Shown here: positions 35,604-44,479 of the stretch, in pieces
How the letters are laid out: each line of letters opens with the position of its first letter
Position numbering within the stretch: the stretch's first letter is position 1
From: Azospirillum sp. B510
GTDB lineage: Bacteria > Pseudomonadota > Alphaproteobacteria > Azospirillales > Azospirillaceae
Reading direction: 5' to 3'
DNA: 64,000 bases
NCBI RefSeq assembly: GCF_000010725.1
Contig: NC_013857.1
Location: 186,001-250,000, forward strand
Program-made: the position numbers and the translations under genes
The notes under the pieces: generated by a model
What the model was told of the DNA's origin: nothing
Database searches by the model: none
The model's input: only the letters and a program-made list of their open reading frames with translations

Positions 35604-37649
35604 ATGTCCTCACCCGCCGAAGCCCTTTTGAAGCCTCTGCACATCAAGCATTTGACGATCCGGAACCGCGTGATGAGCACGAGCCACGCGCCGGGCTACG
35701 GGTCCGAAGGCAAGCCCAAGGAGCGCTACCAGCTCTACCATGAGGAAAAAGCCAAGGGCGGCATCGGCCTGACGATGTTCGGCGGCTCCTCCTCGGTCGC
35801 GGTGGACAGCCCGGCGGCACCCTGGAACCAGATATCCGTCGCCGACGACAGCGTCATCCCCTTCTTCCGGGAATTCTCCGACCGGGTGCACCGCCATGGC
35901 GCGGCGCTGATGATCCAGCTTACCCACATGGGCCGGCGCACCCGCTGGGACACCGAGAACTGGCTGCCGACCGTCTCCGCCTCGGCCGCCCGCGAACCGG
36001 CGCACCGCAACACGCCCAAGGAGATGGAGGATTTCGACTTCAAGCGGATCATCGCCGGCTATGCCGCCGCCGCCCGCCGCTGCAAGGAGGGCGGCCTGGA
36101 TGGCTTCGAGCTGTCGGCGGCCCATGGCCACCTGATCGACCAGTTCTGGAGCCCGTCGGCCAACCGCCGCACCGACAAATATGGCGGCAGCCTGGAAAAC
36201 CGCATGCGCTTCGGCATCGAGGTGTTCGAGGCGATCCGCGCCGAGGTCGGCGACGATTACGTCATCGGCATGCGCATGTCGGGCGATGAGCTGATCGACG
36301 ACGGCCTCAGCCACGACGACTGCATCGCCATCGCCCGCAGCTATGCCGAACGCGGGCTGATCGATTTCGTGAATGTGCTGGGCGGACAGGCGCGCGATCA
36401 TCTGGCGCACGCCATCTCGCTGCCCAACATGTCCTTCCCGGTCGCGCCCTTCCTGCATCTGGCCAGCGGCATCAAGCGCGAGGCCGGCATTCCGGTCTTC
36501 CACGCCCAGCGCGTGACCGACCTCGCCACCGCCGCCCGCGCGGTGGAGGAAGGCCATGTCGACATGGTCGCCATGACCCGCGCCCACATCGCCGACCCGC
36601 ATCTGGTGCGCAAGCTGATGGAGGGGCGGCTGGACGACGTGCGCCAATGCGTCGGCGCCGGCTATTGCATCGACCGCATCTATGTCGGCGGCGACGCGCT
36701 GTGCATCCAGAACGCCGCGACCGGCCGCGAGCGCAGCATGCCGCATGTGATCCCGAAGGCGGAGCGCAGGCGCCGCGTCGTCGTGGTCGGCGGCGGGCCC
36801 GGCGGGTTGGAGGCCGCCCGCGTCTGCGCCGAGCGCGGCCATTCGGTCGTGCTGCTCGAGCGCAACGCCGCTCCCGGCGGTCAGATCGCCATCGCCGCCA
36901 AGGCGACCTGGCGCGAGGCGATGACCGGCATCACCCGCTGGCTGTCCCAGCAGGTCACCAAGCTGGGTGTCGATGTCCGTCTGGGCGTGGAGGCCGACCG
37001 CGCCGCCATCGAGGCCGAGACTCCCGACGTGGTGATCCTCGCGACCGGCGGCCGTCCCAACCGCGGTGACTTCAAGGGCGCCGATCTGGCGGTGTCGAGC
37101 TGGGATATCCTGACCGGGGCGGTTGAGCCGACCGGGACTGTCCTGATGTATGACGGCACCGGCCAACATCACGGCGCCTCCTGCGCGGAATTCATGGCCA
37201 GGCGCGGGGCGCTGGTGGAGATCGCCACCCCCGACCGCATGGTCGCGGAGGAGGTCGGCACCACCAACCAGCCGATCCATCTGCGCGAGCTGTACAAGCT
37301 GAACGTGGTGATGACCACCAATCACCAGCTCGTGGAAATTTACCCGGAGGGCAACCGCCGCGTCGCGGTCCTGCGCAATGAATACACCCACGAGGAGGAG
37401 GAGCGGCTGGTCGACCAAATCGTTGTCGAACTCGGCACCCTGCCGAATGACGGTCTCTATTTCGACCTGAAGGACCGCTCGCTGAACCGCGGCGAAACCG
37501 ACCTCGACAGCCTGATCGCCGGCCGGCCGCAGCCGGTGCAGGCCAACGGCCATGGCGGCTACACCCTGCATCGCATCGGCGACGCGGTGGCCGGCCGCAA
37601 CATCCACGCCGCCATCTACGACGCGGCGCGTCTCTGCAAGGACATCTGA
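35604..37649 (+). CDS. dgcA: Dimethylglycine demethylase, OYE-type flavoprotein subunit
   Basis: A 681-residue protein of the old-yellow-enzyme/2,4-dienoyl-CoA-reductase type. Residues 1 to about 370 are an FMN TIM barrel (THMGRRTRWDTENW, SAAHGHLIDQFWSPSANRRT) and the C-terminal half is an FAD/NAD-like domain (VVVVGGGPGGLEAARVCAER). The iron-sulfur cysteines lie near CVGAGYCIDRIYVGGDALC. It is the large subunit of the DgcAB enzyme that converts dimethylglycine to sarcosine with electrons to the ETF. Related N-methylproline demethylases exist, but the gene neighbourhood supports dimethylglycine. Confidence 0.9.
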   Translation: MSSPAEALLKPLHIKHLTIRNRVMSTSHAPGYGSEGKPKERYQLYHEEKAKGGIGLTMFGGSSSVAVDSPAAPWNQISVADDSVIPFFREFSDRVHRHGAALMIQLTHMGRRTRWDTENWLPTVSASAAREPAHRNTPKEMEDFDFKRIIAGYAAAARRCKEGGLDGFELSAAHGHLIDQFWSPSANRRTDKYGGSLENRMRFGIEVFEAIRAEVGDDYVIGMRMSGDELIDDGLSHDDCIAIARSYAERGLIDFVNVLGGQARDHLAHAISLPNMSFPVAPFLHLASGIKREAGIPVFHAQRVTDLATAARAVEEGHVDMVAMTRAHIADPHLVRKLMEGRLDDVRQCVGAGYCIDRIYVGGDALCIQNAATGRERSMPHVIPKAERRRRVVVVGGGPGGLEAARVCAERGHSVVLLERNAAPGGQIAIAAKATWREAMTGITRWLSQQVTKLGVDVRLGVEADRAAIEAETPDVVILATGGRPNRGDFKGADLAVSSWDILTGAVEPTGTVLMYDGTGQHHGASCAEFMARRGALVEIATPDRMVAEEVGTTNQPIHLRELYKLNVVMTTNHQLVEIYPEGNRRVAVLRNEYTHEEEERLVDQIVVELGTLPNDGLYFDLKDRSLNRGETDLDSLIAGRPQPVQANGHGGYTLHRIGDAVAGRNIHAAIYDAARLCKDI

Positions 37650-37686
37650 CACCTCGCCCTCCGCCACGCGACAGGAGCCGTCCGAC

Positions 37687-39624
37687 GTGATCGCAACCGC
37701 TCTTTCCACCGTCGTCCTTGCCGTTCTCGCCATCGGCGCGGCATTGGCCGGCTGGCAGTCGCGGCGCTGGCTGGCCGGCCGTCCGGCGGCGGTCGATGTG
37801 GTCGCCGGCCTGCGCGCCCTGCCCGGCCGCTATCTCGTGGATGTCCACCATGTGGTGGGGCGCACGCCGTTCAATGCCCGCTTCCATGCGCTGGTCGCCG
37901 GCGGTTTCCTCGCGGCGCTTGCGCTGCTGGTGGCGATGGGCGTCGCCATGACCAATTCCTGGGCCGGATCGCGCATTCTCTGGCTGGTGCTGGCACTGGC
38001 GCTGGCGGTCATGCTGGCTGGCGCCCTGATGGTCCGGCATCGCCGCCGGGTGCTGCGTCCGCGGGAGCTGTCGCAGGGCCGTTTCGCCCGCCTTCCCCTG
38101 TCGCTTCCGGGATTTTCCGGCTGCCTGCTGGTGGTGGCGCTTGATCAGGCGCTGGGCGGCGTGATGCCGGAGGTCCTGGCGCTTGCGCTGATCGCGGTCG
38201 CCGGGGTGGCGATGGCCGATCTGGTCTGGGGTGTGTGGAAGGGACCGCTGAAGCATGCCGTGCATGGCTCATTGCATCTGGCCTTCCACCCGCGCCCAGC
38301 CCGCTTCCATGACGGCAAGGGGCGCGACACCGGGCTGAAGCCGCTGCCGCTCGCCCCGGTGGAGGATGCCACCACCGCCGGGCCGGGCGCCCTGGGCGTG
38401 GAACGTCCCATCGATTTCGCCTGGAACCGGTTGCTCGGCTTCGACGCCTGTGTCCAGTGCGGGCGCTGCGAGACCGCCTGTCCGGCCTATGCCGCCGGCC
38501 TGCCGCTGAACCCGAAGAAGCTGGTGCAGGATCTGGTCGCCGCCATGGACAGCCAGGCCAGCGACGCCGCCTATGCCGGCAATCCACATCCCGGCCGCGG
38601 CGTGGGCGAGGCCCATGGCGGTGCGGCGCTGCCGCTGATCGGGCCGGATGCGATGATCCATCCCGACACGCTGTGGTCCTGCACCACCTGCCGCGCCTGC
38701 GTGCAGGAATGCCCGATGATGATCGAACATGTGGACGCGGTCGTCGATCTCCGCCGCTTCCAGACGCTGGAGCTGGGCGCCACTCCGGCCAAGGCCGCCA
38801 TCATGCTGGAGGAGCTGCGCGCCACCGACACGCCCGGCGGCCGCGCGCTCGCCCGGCGCTGGGACTGGGCGGCCGACCTGTCGCTGCCCCGGCTGCCGGC
38901 CGGCGGCTCCTGCGATACGCTGCTCTGGGTCGGCGACGGCGCCTTCGACCTGCGGGTCCAACGTTCGCTGCGGGCACTCGTCCTGCTGCTGCGCCGCGCC
39001 GGGGTGGACTTCGCCGTGCTGGGCGACGACGAGCTGGATTGCGGCGATGTCGCCCGCCGTCTGGGCGACGAGGCGACCTTCCAGTCGCTGGCGACCCGCA
39101 ACATCGCGACGCTGAACGCCCGCCGCCTCAATCGCATCGTCACCGCCGATCCCCACGCGCTGCACACGCTGCGCAACGAATATCCGGCCTTCGGCGGCGG
39201 CTGGACGGTCGTTCACCATAGCGCCCTGCTGCTGGAGCTGATCACCGGCGGCGCGCTGACGGTGACCAAGCCGGTCGGGCGTAGCGTCACCTTCCACGAC
39301 CCCTGCTATCTCGGCCGTTACAATGGCGAGATCGAGGCGCCGCGCGTCCTGCTCGACGCCATCGGCGTGGAGCGCCGGGAGATGCTGCGCTCCGGCCTGC
39401 GGTCGAGCTGCTGTGGCGGCGGCGGCGGCGCCCCGCTGACCGACGTGTCGGGCGAACGCCGCATCCCCGACGTCCGCATGGAGCATGTCCGCGAGACCGG
39501 CGCCTCGCTGGTCGCCGTCGCCTGCCCGAACTGCGCCCTGATGCTGGAAGGCGTCGTCGGCCCCCGGCCGGAGGTGGCGGAGATCGCCGAACTGGTGCTC
39601 GCCGCGACGGAGGCCGCCCGATGA
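37687..39624 (+). CDS. dgcB: Dimethylglycine demethylase, membrane Fe-S subunit
   Basis: A 645-residue protein from GTG 37687. The N-terminal part (about 1-190) contains several membrane helices. Two 4Fe-4S motifs follow (CVQCGRCETACPAYAAG and CTTCRACVQECPMM), then CCG-type heterodisulfide-like domains (HDPCYLGRYNGE, SSCCGGGGG, CPNCALML). This combination of membrane anchor, ferredoxin domain and CCG domains is typical of DgcB. It probably links DgcA and the ETF to the quinone pool. Its stop overlaps the etfA-like start by four bases. Confidence 0.9.
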   Translation: MIATALSTVVLAVLAIGAALAGWQSRRWLAGRPAAVDVVAGLRALPGRYLVDVHHVVGRTPFNARFHALVAGGFLAALALLVAMGVAMTNSWAGSRILWLVLALALAVMLAGALMVRHRRRVLRPRELSQGRFARLPLSLPGFSGCLLVVALDQALGGVMPEVLALALIAVAGVAMADLVWGVWKGPLKHAVHGSLHLAFHPRPARFHDGKGRDTGLKPLPLAPVEDATTAGPGALGVERPIDFAWNRLLGFDACVQCGRCETACPAYAAGLPLNPKKLVQDLVAAMDSQASDAAYAGNPHPGRGVGEAHGGAALPLIGPDAMIHPDTLWSCTTCRACVQECPMMIEHVDAVVDLRRFQTLELGATPAKAAIMLEELRATDTPGGRALARRWDWAADLSLPRLPAGGSCDTLLWVGDGAFDLRVQRSLRALVLLLRRAGVDFAVLGDDELDCGDVARRLGDEATFQSLATRNIATLNARRLNRIVTADPHALHTLRNEYPAFGGGWTVVHHSALLLELITGGALTVTKPVGRSVTFHDPCYLGRYNGEIEAPRVLLDAIGVERREMLRSGLRSSCCGGGGGAPLTDVSGERRIPDVRMEHVRETGASLVAVACPNCALMLEGVVGPRPEVAEIAELVLAATEAAR

Positions 39625-40865
39625 CCAGCCTCCCAACCAGCTTCCCGATCGGCCGCCGCCGTGTCGATCCCCGTGCCGAGCGCGCCGCCCGCACCATCCT
39701 GACCGGCCCGCGCCCACGCCTGCTGCGCCAGCCGGTTACCGCCGCTGTCAATGAACGCCGCCGCGACCCGCGTGCCCTTCGGGCCGCCGCGTTGGTCCAG
39801 AGTCAGCCGCGCCCGCGCTACGACTGGACGCGCGATGCGGCCACGACCGGCACCGCTGCGGCAATCGCCGGCACCGCCGCCCCCGCCCCCGCGATCCCGG
39901 TTCAGGTGATCGCCGAGCCGGCCTATCTGATCCTCGCCATGCTCGACCGCCCCGGCGGCGAGGTCAGCGAACATGACCGGCAGGTGATCGCCGCCGCCCG
40001 CCTGCTGGCCGACGCGGGGGGCGGTGCCGTGGTGACCGTCTGTACCGGCTCGGGCGAGGCGCTGGCAGAGGCCGGGTCCGACCGCCATGTCGCCCTGCCC
40101 GACGGCTGGGCCGACGATTACGTGCCGGAACGGCGGGCCGCCGCCGCGTCGGCGCTGATGGCGGCGCTGTCCCCCCGCCACATCCTGTTCCCGGACAGCC
40201 AGGACGGCGGCGACGTGGCGCGGCGGCTCGCGGCGGCGGTGGGAGAGCGGCTGTTCACCGGTGTGCAGAGCCTCGGCCCCGACCGGGCGACCCGCCAGTC
40301 GGCCGGCGGATCGCTGGAGACCGGACACTGCCCGACCCGGCTGATGACGGTCGCGGCGGACGCCCTCGCGCCGCTCGACGGCGTGCGGCACGAGGCCCGG
40401 CCGCTCGCCCTGCCCGACCCGGTCATGGCGGGGGAGGAGGGGCTGCCCAGGCTGGGCGGCGCCCGCCGGCTGGCCGTCGATCCCGACGCGCTCGCCCTGT
40501 CGGAGACCGACTTCATCCTCAGCGCCGGCAACGGCGTGACCGACTGGCGGAGCTTCGCCGAACTGGGCGAGGCGCTGGGTGCCACCCGCGCCGGCAGCCG
40601 CGTGGTCTGCGATGCCGGCCATCTGCCGCGCGAACGGCAGGTCGGCGCCTCGGGCACGGTGGTCGGCGCGCGCTGCTATCTTGCCGTCGGCATCGCCGGC
40701 GCGCCGCAGCATCTCCAGGGCATCACCGCCGTCCGGCATGTGATCGCCGTCAACACCGACCTTCACGCCGAGATGATCAAGCGGGCCGACCTGTCCATCG
40801 TCGCCGATGCCCAGGACGTCATGCCCGCCCTGATCCGGCTCATCCGGGAGCGCCGCCATGCCTGA
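39621..40865 (+). CDS. etfA: Electron transfer flavoprotein alpha subunit (betaine-specific paralogue)
   Basis: A 414-residue EtfA/FixB-family protein, longer than the usual roughly 310 residues because of an N-terminal extension (about 1-90) rich in Arg, Pro and Ala with unknown role. The FAD-binding C-terminus is visible as RQVGASGTVVGARCYLAVGI and GAPQHLQGI, with VIAVNTD following. It is coupled to dgcB by a 4-base overlap and to the etfB-like gene by an 8-base overlap, so it is a dedicated electron carrier for DgcAB. Confidence 0.88.
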   Translation: MTSLPTSFPIGRRRVDPRAERAARTILTGPRPRLLRQPVTAAVNERRRDPRALRAAALVQSQPRPRYDWTRDAATTGTAAAIAGTAAPAPAIPVQVIAEPAYLILAMLDRPGGEVSEHDRQVIAAARLLADAGGGAVVTVCTGSGEALAEAGSDRHVALPDGWADDYVPERRAAAASALMAALSPRHILFPDSQDGGDVARRLAAAVGERLFTGVQSLGPDRATRQSAGGSLETGHCPTRLMTVAADALAPLDGVRHEARPLALPDPVMAGEEGLPRLGGARRLAVDPDALALSETDFILSAGNGVTDWRSFAELGEALGATRAGSRVVCDAGHLPRERQVGASGTVVGARCYLAVGIAGAPQHLQGITAVRHVIAVNTDLHAEMIKRADLSIVADAQDVMPALIRLIRERRHA

Positions 40866-41664
40866 CGCCGTCATGAGCGATGTCGCCGTCCTGCTGTCGA
40901 TCGGCCGCCATCCGGTCTCCGGCCGCGCCCGCCGCGCCGCCACCGACGCCCAGGCGTTGGAAATGGCGCTGGCGCTGCGCCCGCGGCGGCTGACGGCGAT
41001 CCATGCCGGACCGGCCGTCGACGCCGAAGCGCTGCGCGCCTATCTCGGCATGGGGCTGGAGCGGCTGACCCTGCTGGTCCTGCCGGAGGGAAGCGATCCG
41101 GTCGAACCGCTGATCGCCCATCTGCGCCGCCTCGCCCCGTCGCTGGTGCTGACCGGACGGCAGGCGGAGACCGGCGAAGGCAGCGGCATGCTGCCCTATC
41201 TGATCGCCCGCGGGCTCGATGCCGCGGTCGTCTCCGACGTGGTGCGGATCGACCCCACCGATACACCCGACGTCGCGGACGCGGTGACGGGCAAGGCCGA
41301 CCTCGTCCAGGCGCTGCCGCGCGGGCAGCGGCGGGCGCTGACCGTCTCGGGCCGCCTCGTGGCGGCCATCCACCCGTCCGCCCCGCCCGCGCGTCCGTCG
41401 GCCTTCGGCCCGGCCCGCCGGGGCGTCGTCGAGCCGCTGGAGGTCCAGGCGACCGCCGATCTCTTCCTGTCGGACTGCGAGCACCGACCGTGGCGCCCGA
41501 AGCCCAAGCTGATGCGCGTGAAACGCGGCGGCTCGGCCCTGGACCGGCTGAAGGCGGCGACCGAGAGCAAGAGCGGAAGAGGCCAACTGCTGGTCAACCC
41601 GTCAGCCGAAGCGGGAGCGCTGGCCATCTACGACAGCCTTGTCGAACAGGGAATGCTTCCATGA
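40858..41664 (+). CDS. etfB: Electron transfer flavoprotein beta subunit (betaine-specific paralogue)
   Basis: A 268-residue EtfB/FixA-family protein. The GRAR..TDAQALEMALAL region near the N-terminus and LTGRQAETGEGSGMLPYLIA (about 98-118) are conserved in this fold and contact FAD/AMP. The C-terminus is shorter and less conserved than in housekeeping EtfB. An 8-base overlap with the etfA-like gene shows tight coupling. It is part of a six-gene operon that continues with the OpuA transporter genes. Confidence 0.85.
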   Translation: MPDAVMSDVAVLLSIGRHPVSGRARRAATDAQALEMALALRPRRLTAIHAGPAVDAEALRAYLGMGLERLTLLVLPEGSDPVEPLIAHLRRLAPSLVLTGRQAETGEGSGMLPYLIARGLDAAVVSDVVRIDPTDTPDVADAVTGKADLVQALPRGQRRALTVSGRLVAAIHPSAPPARPSAFGPARRGVVEPLEVQATADLFLSDCEHRPWRPKPKLMRVKRGGSALDRLKAATESKSGRGQLLVNPSAEAGALAIYDSLVEQGMLP

Positions 41665-41728
41665 CCATGCAAAACGATCCTCCGAGTGCCACGGGTCACG
41701 TTGTCGCGAAGCCGGGGGAGGCCTGTCG

Positions 41729-43012
41729 ATGAATACGATGATGCGAAGCGCGGTTTCGGTCGGCGGGCCGGCCAGTCTGGGCTTACCCCGCGGCACCGCC
41801 GGGGTGACCGCCGGAGACGACGCGGCGGTCCGCCTCGAGGTCCGGAACGTCTACAAGATCTTCTCCGCCGACCCCAAGCCTGCGCTGACGATGCTGCGCC
41901 AGGGCGCCAGCAAGGCGGAGGTTCTGGAAAAGCTGAACGTCAATGTCGGTGTGCTCGACGCCAGCTTTCAGGTTCGCACCGGCGAGATCTTCGTCATCAT
42001 GGGGCTGTCGGGGTCCGGCAAATCCACCATGATCCGGCTGCTGAACCGGTTGATCGAGCCCAGCAGCGGCGAAATCCTGCTGGATGGCAAGGATCTGGTC
42101 AGCATGTCCAAGGCCGAGCTGATCCAGGCCCGCCGCCGGAACATGGGCATGGTCTTCCAGTCCTTCGCCCTGATGCCGCATCTGAGCGCGCTGGACAACG
42201 CCGCCTTCGGCCTGGAAATCTCCGGCGCCTCGAAGGCGGAGCGTCACAAGGCGGCGCAGCAGGCGCTGGAACAGGTGGGCTTGGGCGCCTACGCCCACCG
42301 CTACCCGCGCGAGATGTCCGGCGGCATGCAGCAGCGCGTCGGTCTCGCCCGTGCGCTCGCCAACGACCCGACCATCCTGCTGATGGACGAGGCCTTCTCC
42401 GCCCTCGACCCGCTGATCCGCACCGAAATGCAGGACGAGCTGCTGCGCCTGCAGCACGAGCACCAGCGCACCATCGTCTTCATCTCCCACGACCTGGACG
42501 AGGCGATGCGCATCGGCGACCGCATCGCCATCATGGAGGGCGGACGCATCGTGCAGGTCGGCACGCCTTACGAGATCCTCAGCCGTCCGGCCGATGATTA
42601 CGTCCGCTCCTTCTTCCGCAACGTCGACGCCTCCAAGGTACTGCGGGCCGGCGACGTGGCGCGCTACGAGGCGACCAACACCGTCATCCGCCTGCCCGGC
42701 GAGCTGACTCCGGCCCTGCACCAGCTGCGCGAGAACCATCACGATTTCGGCTATGTCCGTACCCAGGGCGGCCGTTTCGAAGGGATCGTGTCGCAGACGA
42801 CGCTGGAGCGCGAGTTGAAAGGGCCGCAGCCCCGCTTCGTCAACGCCTTCCTGCCCGACGTCCAAACCGTGAACGCCGCCACCCCCATCCATTCCCTGCT
42901 GGCGCTTGTCGCCGACACCGAATGGCCGGTGCCGGTCGTCGACGACGACCACAACTTCCTCGGCGCCATCTCGCGCGCCCTCATGCTCCACACTCTGGTC
43001 CGGGGGGATTGA
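41729..43012 (+). CDS. opuAA: Glycine betaine ABC transporter ATP-binding protein
   Basis: A 427-residue ATPase of the OpuAA/ProV class. Walker A is GLSGSGKST (about 93), the signature is MSGGMQQRVGLARAL, Walker B is ILLMDEAFSALDP and the H-loop is VFISHDLDEAMRIGDRIA. Residues about 310-427 are CBS-like repeats (RFEGIVSQTTLE, DDDHNFLGAISRALMLH) that may sense ionic strength or nucleotides. A GGGGGAGG site precedes the ATG. It is followed directly by the permease gene, but the binding-protein gene is not adjacent. Confidence 0.95.
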   Translation: MNTMMRSAVSVGGPASLGLPRGTAGVTAGDDAAVRLEVRNVYKIFSADPKPALTMLRQGASKAEVLEKLNVNVGVLDASFQVRTGEIFVIMGLSGSGKSTMIRLLNRLIEPSSGEILLDGKDLVSMSKAELIQARRRNMGMVFQSFALMPHLSALDNAAFGLEISGASKAERHKAAQQALEQVGLGAYAHRYPREMSGGMQQRVGLARALANDPTILLMDEAFSALDPLIRTEMQDELLRLQHEHQRTIVFISHDLDEAMRIGDRIAIMEGGRIVQVGTPYEILSRPADDYVRSFFRNVDASKVLRAGDVARYEATNTVIRLPGELTPALHQLRENHHDFGYVRTQGGRFEGIVSQTTLERELKGPQPRFVNAFLPDVQTVNAATPIHSLLALVADTEWPVPVVDDDHNFLGAISRALMLHTLVRGD

Positions 43013-43015
43013 CCG

Positions 43016-43900
43016 ATGGATTTCGACTTCAGAATCGGCAAGTGGGTCGAGGAACTGGTCAGCTTCATGCTCGACCATTTCCAATCGACCTTCGACGCGA
43101 TCTCGCTGGTGGTGAACGGCTTCGGCGCCGCCGTCGATTTCGTGCTGGTCGGAGCGCCCGCCTGGCTGCTGATTGGGCTGATCGTCGCGGTCTCCCTGTG
43201 GCGTGTCGGCGTCGGCTTCGCCGTCTTCACGGTCGCCTCCCTGCTGCTGATCGTCGGCATGGGGCTTTGGGCGGAGACGGCCTCCACCCTCGGCCTGGTC
43301 CTGACCTCCACCCTGCTCTGTCTTCTGGCCGGCGTGCCGCTGGGCGTCTGGATGGCGCGCAACCGCGTGGTCGAAAGCATCGTCCGCACCACGCTGGACT
43401 TCATGCAGACCATGCCGGCCTTCGTCTATCTGATCCCGGCCGTGATGTTCTTCGGGCTGGGCCGGGTGCCGGGCATCCTCGCCACCGTGATCTTCGCCAT
43501 GCCGCCGGCCGTGCGCCTGACGGCGCTGGGCATCCAGCAGGTGCCGGCGGAGATCGTCGAGGCCGGCAAGGCCTTCGGCTGCCATGACCGCCAGCTGCTG
43601 TTCAAGGTGCAGCTGCCCAACGCCCTGCCCTCGATCATGGCCGGGGTGAACCAGACCATGATGATGGCGCTGTCGATGATCGTCATCGCTTCGATGATCG
43701 GCGCCGGCGGGCTGGGCAATGTCGTGTTGCAGGGCATCCAGCGCCTGGACATCGCGCTCGGCTTCGAGAGCGGCCTCAGCGTCGTGCTGCTGGCGATCAT
43801 CCTCGACCGCATCACCCAGAGTTTCGGGCGAACCGCCGTCGCTCCGCGATCCGCCCGCTTCGCGTTCCTAAGGCGGTTCCTGCCGGTGCCGGCGCGGTGA
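43016..43900 (+). CDS. opuAB: Glycine betaine ABC transporter permease
   Basis: A 294-residue permease with about seven membrane helices and the OpuAB/ProW loop (TMPAFVYLIPAVMFFGLGRV and IQQVPAEIVEAGKAFGCHDR, the EAA motif that contacts the ATPase). NQTMMMALSMIVIASMIGAG is characteristic. It starts 3 bp after the ATPase gene and its stop overlaps a downstream GNAT remnant (GTGA). Betaine or choline uptake fits the neighbouring degradation genes. Confidence 0.95.
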   Translation: MDFDFRIGKWVEELVSFMLDHFQSTFDAISLVVNGFGAAVDFVLVGAPAWLLIGLIVAVSLWRVGVGFAVFTVASLLLIVGMGLWAETASTLGLVLTSTLLCLLAGVPLGVWMARNRVVESIVRTTLDFMQTMPAFVYLIPAVMFFGLGRVPGILATVIFAMPPAVRLTALGIQQVPAEIVEAGKAFGCHDRQLLFKVQLPNALPSIMAGVNQTMMMALSMIVIASMIGAGGLGNVVLQGIQRLDIALGFESGLSVVLLAIILDRITQSFGRTAVAPRSARFAFLRRFLPVPAR

Positions 43901-44352
43901 GCGCGCGGGCTCTCCCGGACGGGCGCGTCGCAGCCGCTCCTCCGGCGCGGCCAATGCCACCAAGCGGGCGGCGGCAGCCGGGAGACATTCGGATCGAGCG
44001 GCTGGCCGGCGCCGTCCTTGCCGGCCGGCTGGAGGAGTTGGTTGCCCTGCGGCTGGCGGTGCTGGGTGAGTTTCCGTTCCTCTATTCCGGTTCGGCCGCT
44101 TATGAGGAGCGCTATCTCTCCGGTCTCGGCGGCTTGCCGGGTGGGCTCATCCTGGCGGCCTTCGACCGCAACCGCATGATTGCGGCGGCCACCGGCGCAC
44201 CGCTCGACCAGGAACGCCTGCGACCGGGAGGAGACCGCCAAACCCCTTCGCTTCTGGGTCAAGCCTCTTCCCACCCGCATCGGAGCATGACCGGTGGACA
44301 GCGGCATCGTCACCCTTTCGCAGTTGCGTTTCACTTCGTTCGCCGTGACTAA
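43897..44352 (+). pseudogene. Truncated GNAT acetyltransferase fragment
   Basis: A GTG at 43897 overlaps the permease stop (GTGA). Residues about 30-108 read like the start of a GNAT N-acetyltransferase (LEELVALRLAVLGEFPFLYS, AYEERYL, LAAFDRNRMIAAATGAPL). The following codons show none of the acetyl-CoA-binding motif (RxxGxG/A) expected for the family, and the open frame ends in a low-complexity stretch. It is probably a broken gene that was once last in the operon. A small working protein cannot be excluded. Confidence 0.55.
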
Positions 44353-44418
44353 GCTTACAGAGGGACTTCCACCGTCAAGAACGCGCCCATGCTGGGCGCA
44401 CAAGCGAAGGTCCAAGCA

Positions 44419-44450
44419 AAGGCCCCGGCGGTTGTCCCGGCCGGGGCCTT
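44419..44450 (-). terminator. Terminator after pchP
   Basis: An 11-bp stem (AAGGCCCCGGC / GCCGGGGCCTT) with a 10-base loop lies 30 bp downstream of the pchP stop and may also end the rightward operon. The minus-strand reading continues with TTTGCTTGG. Confidence 0.7.
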
Positions 44451-44479
44451 CATGCTTTCATGGAGCGAAAGGGGTGACG

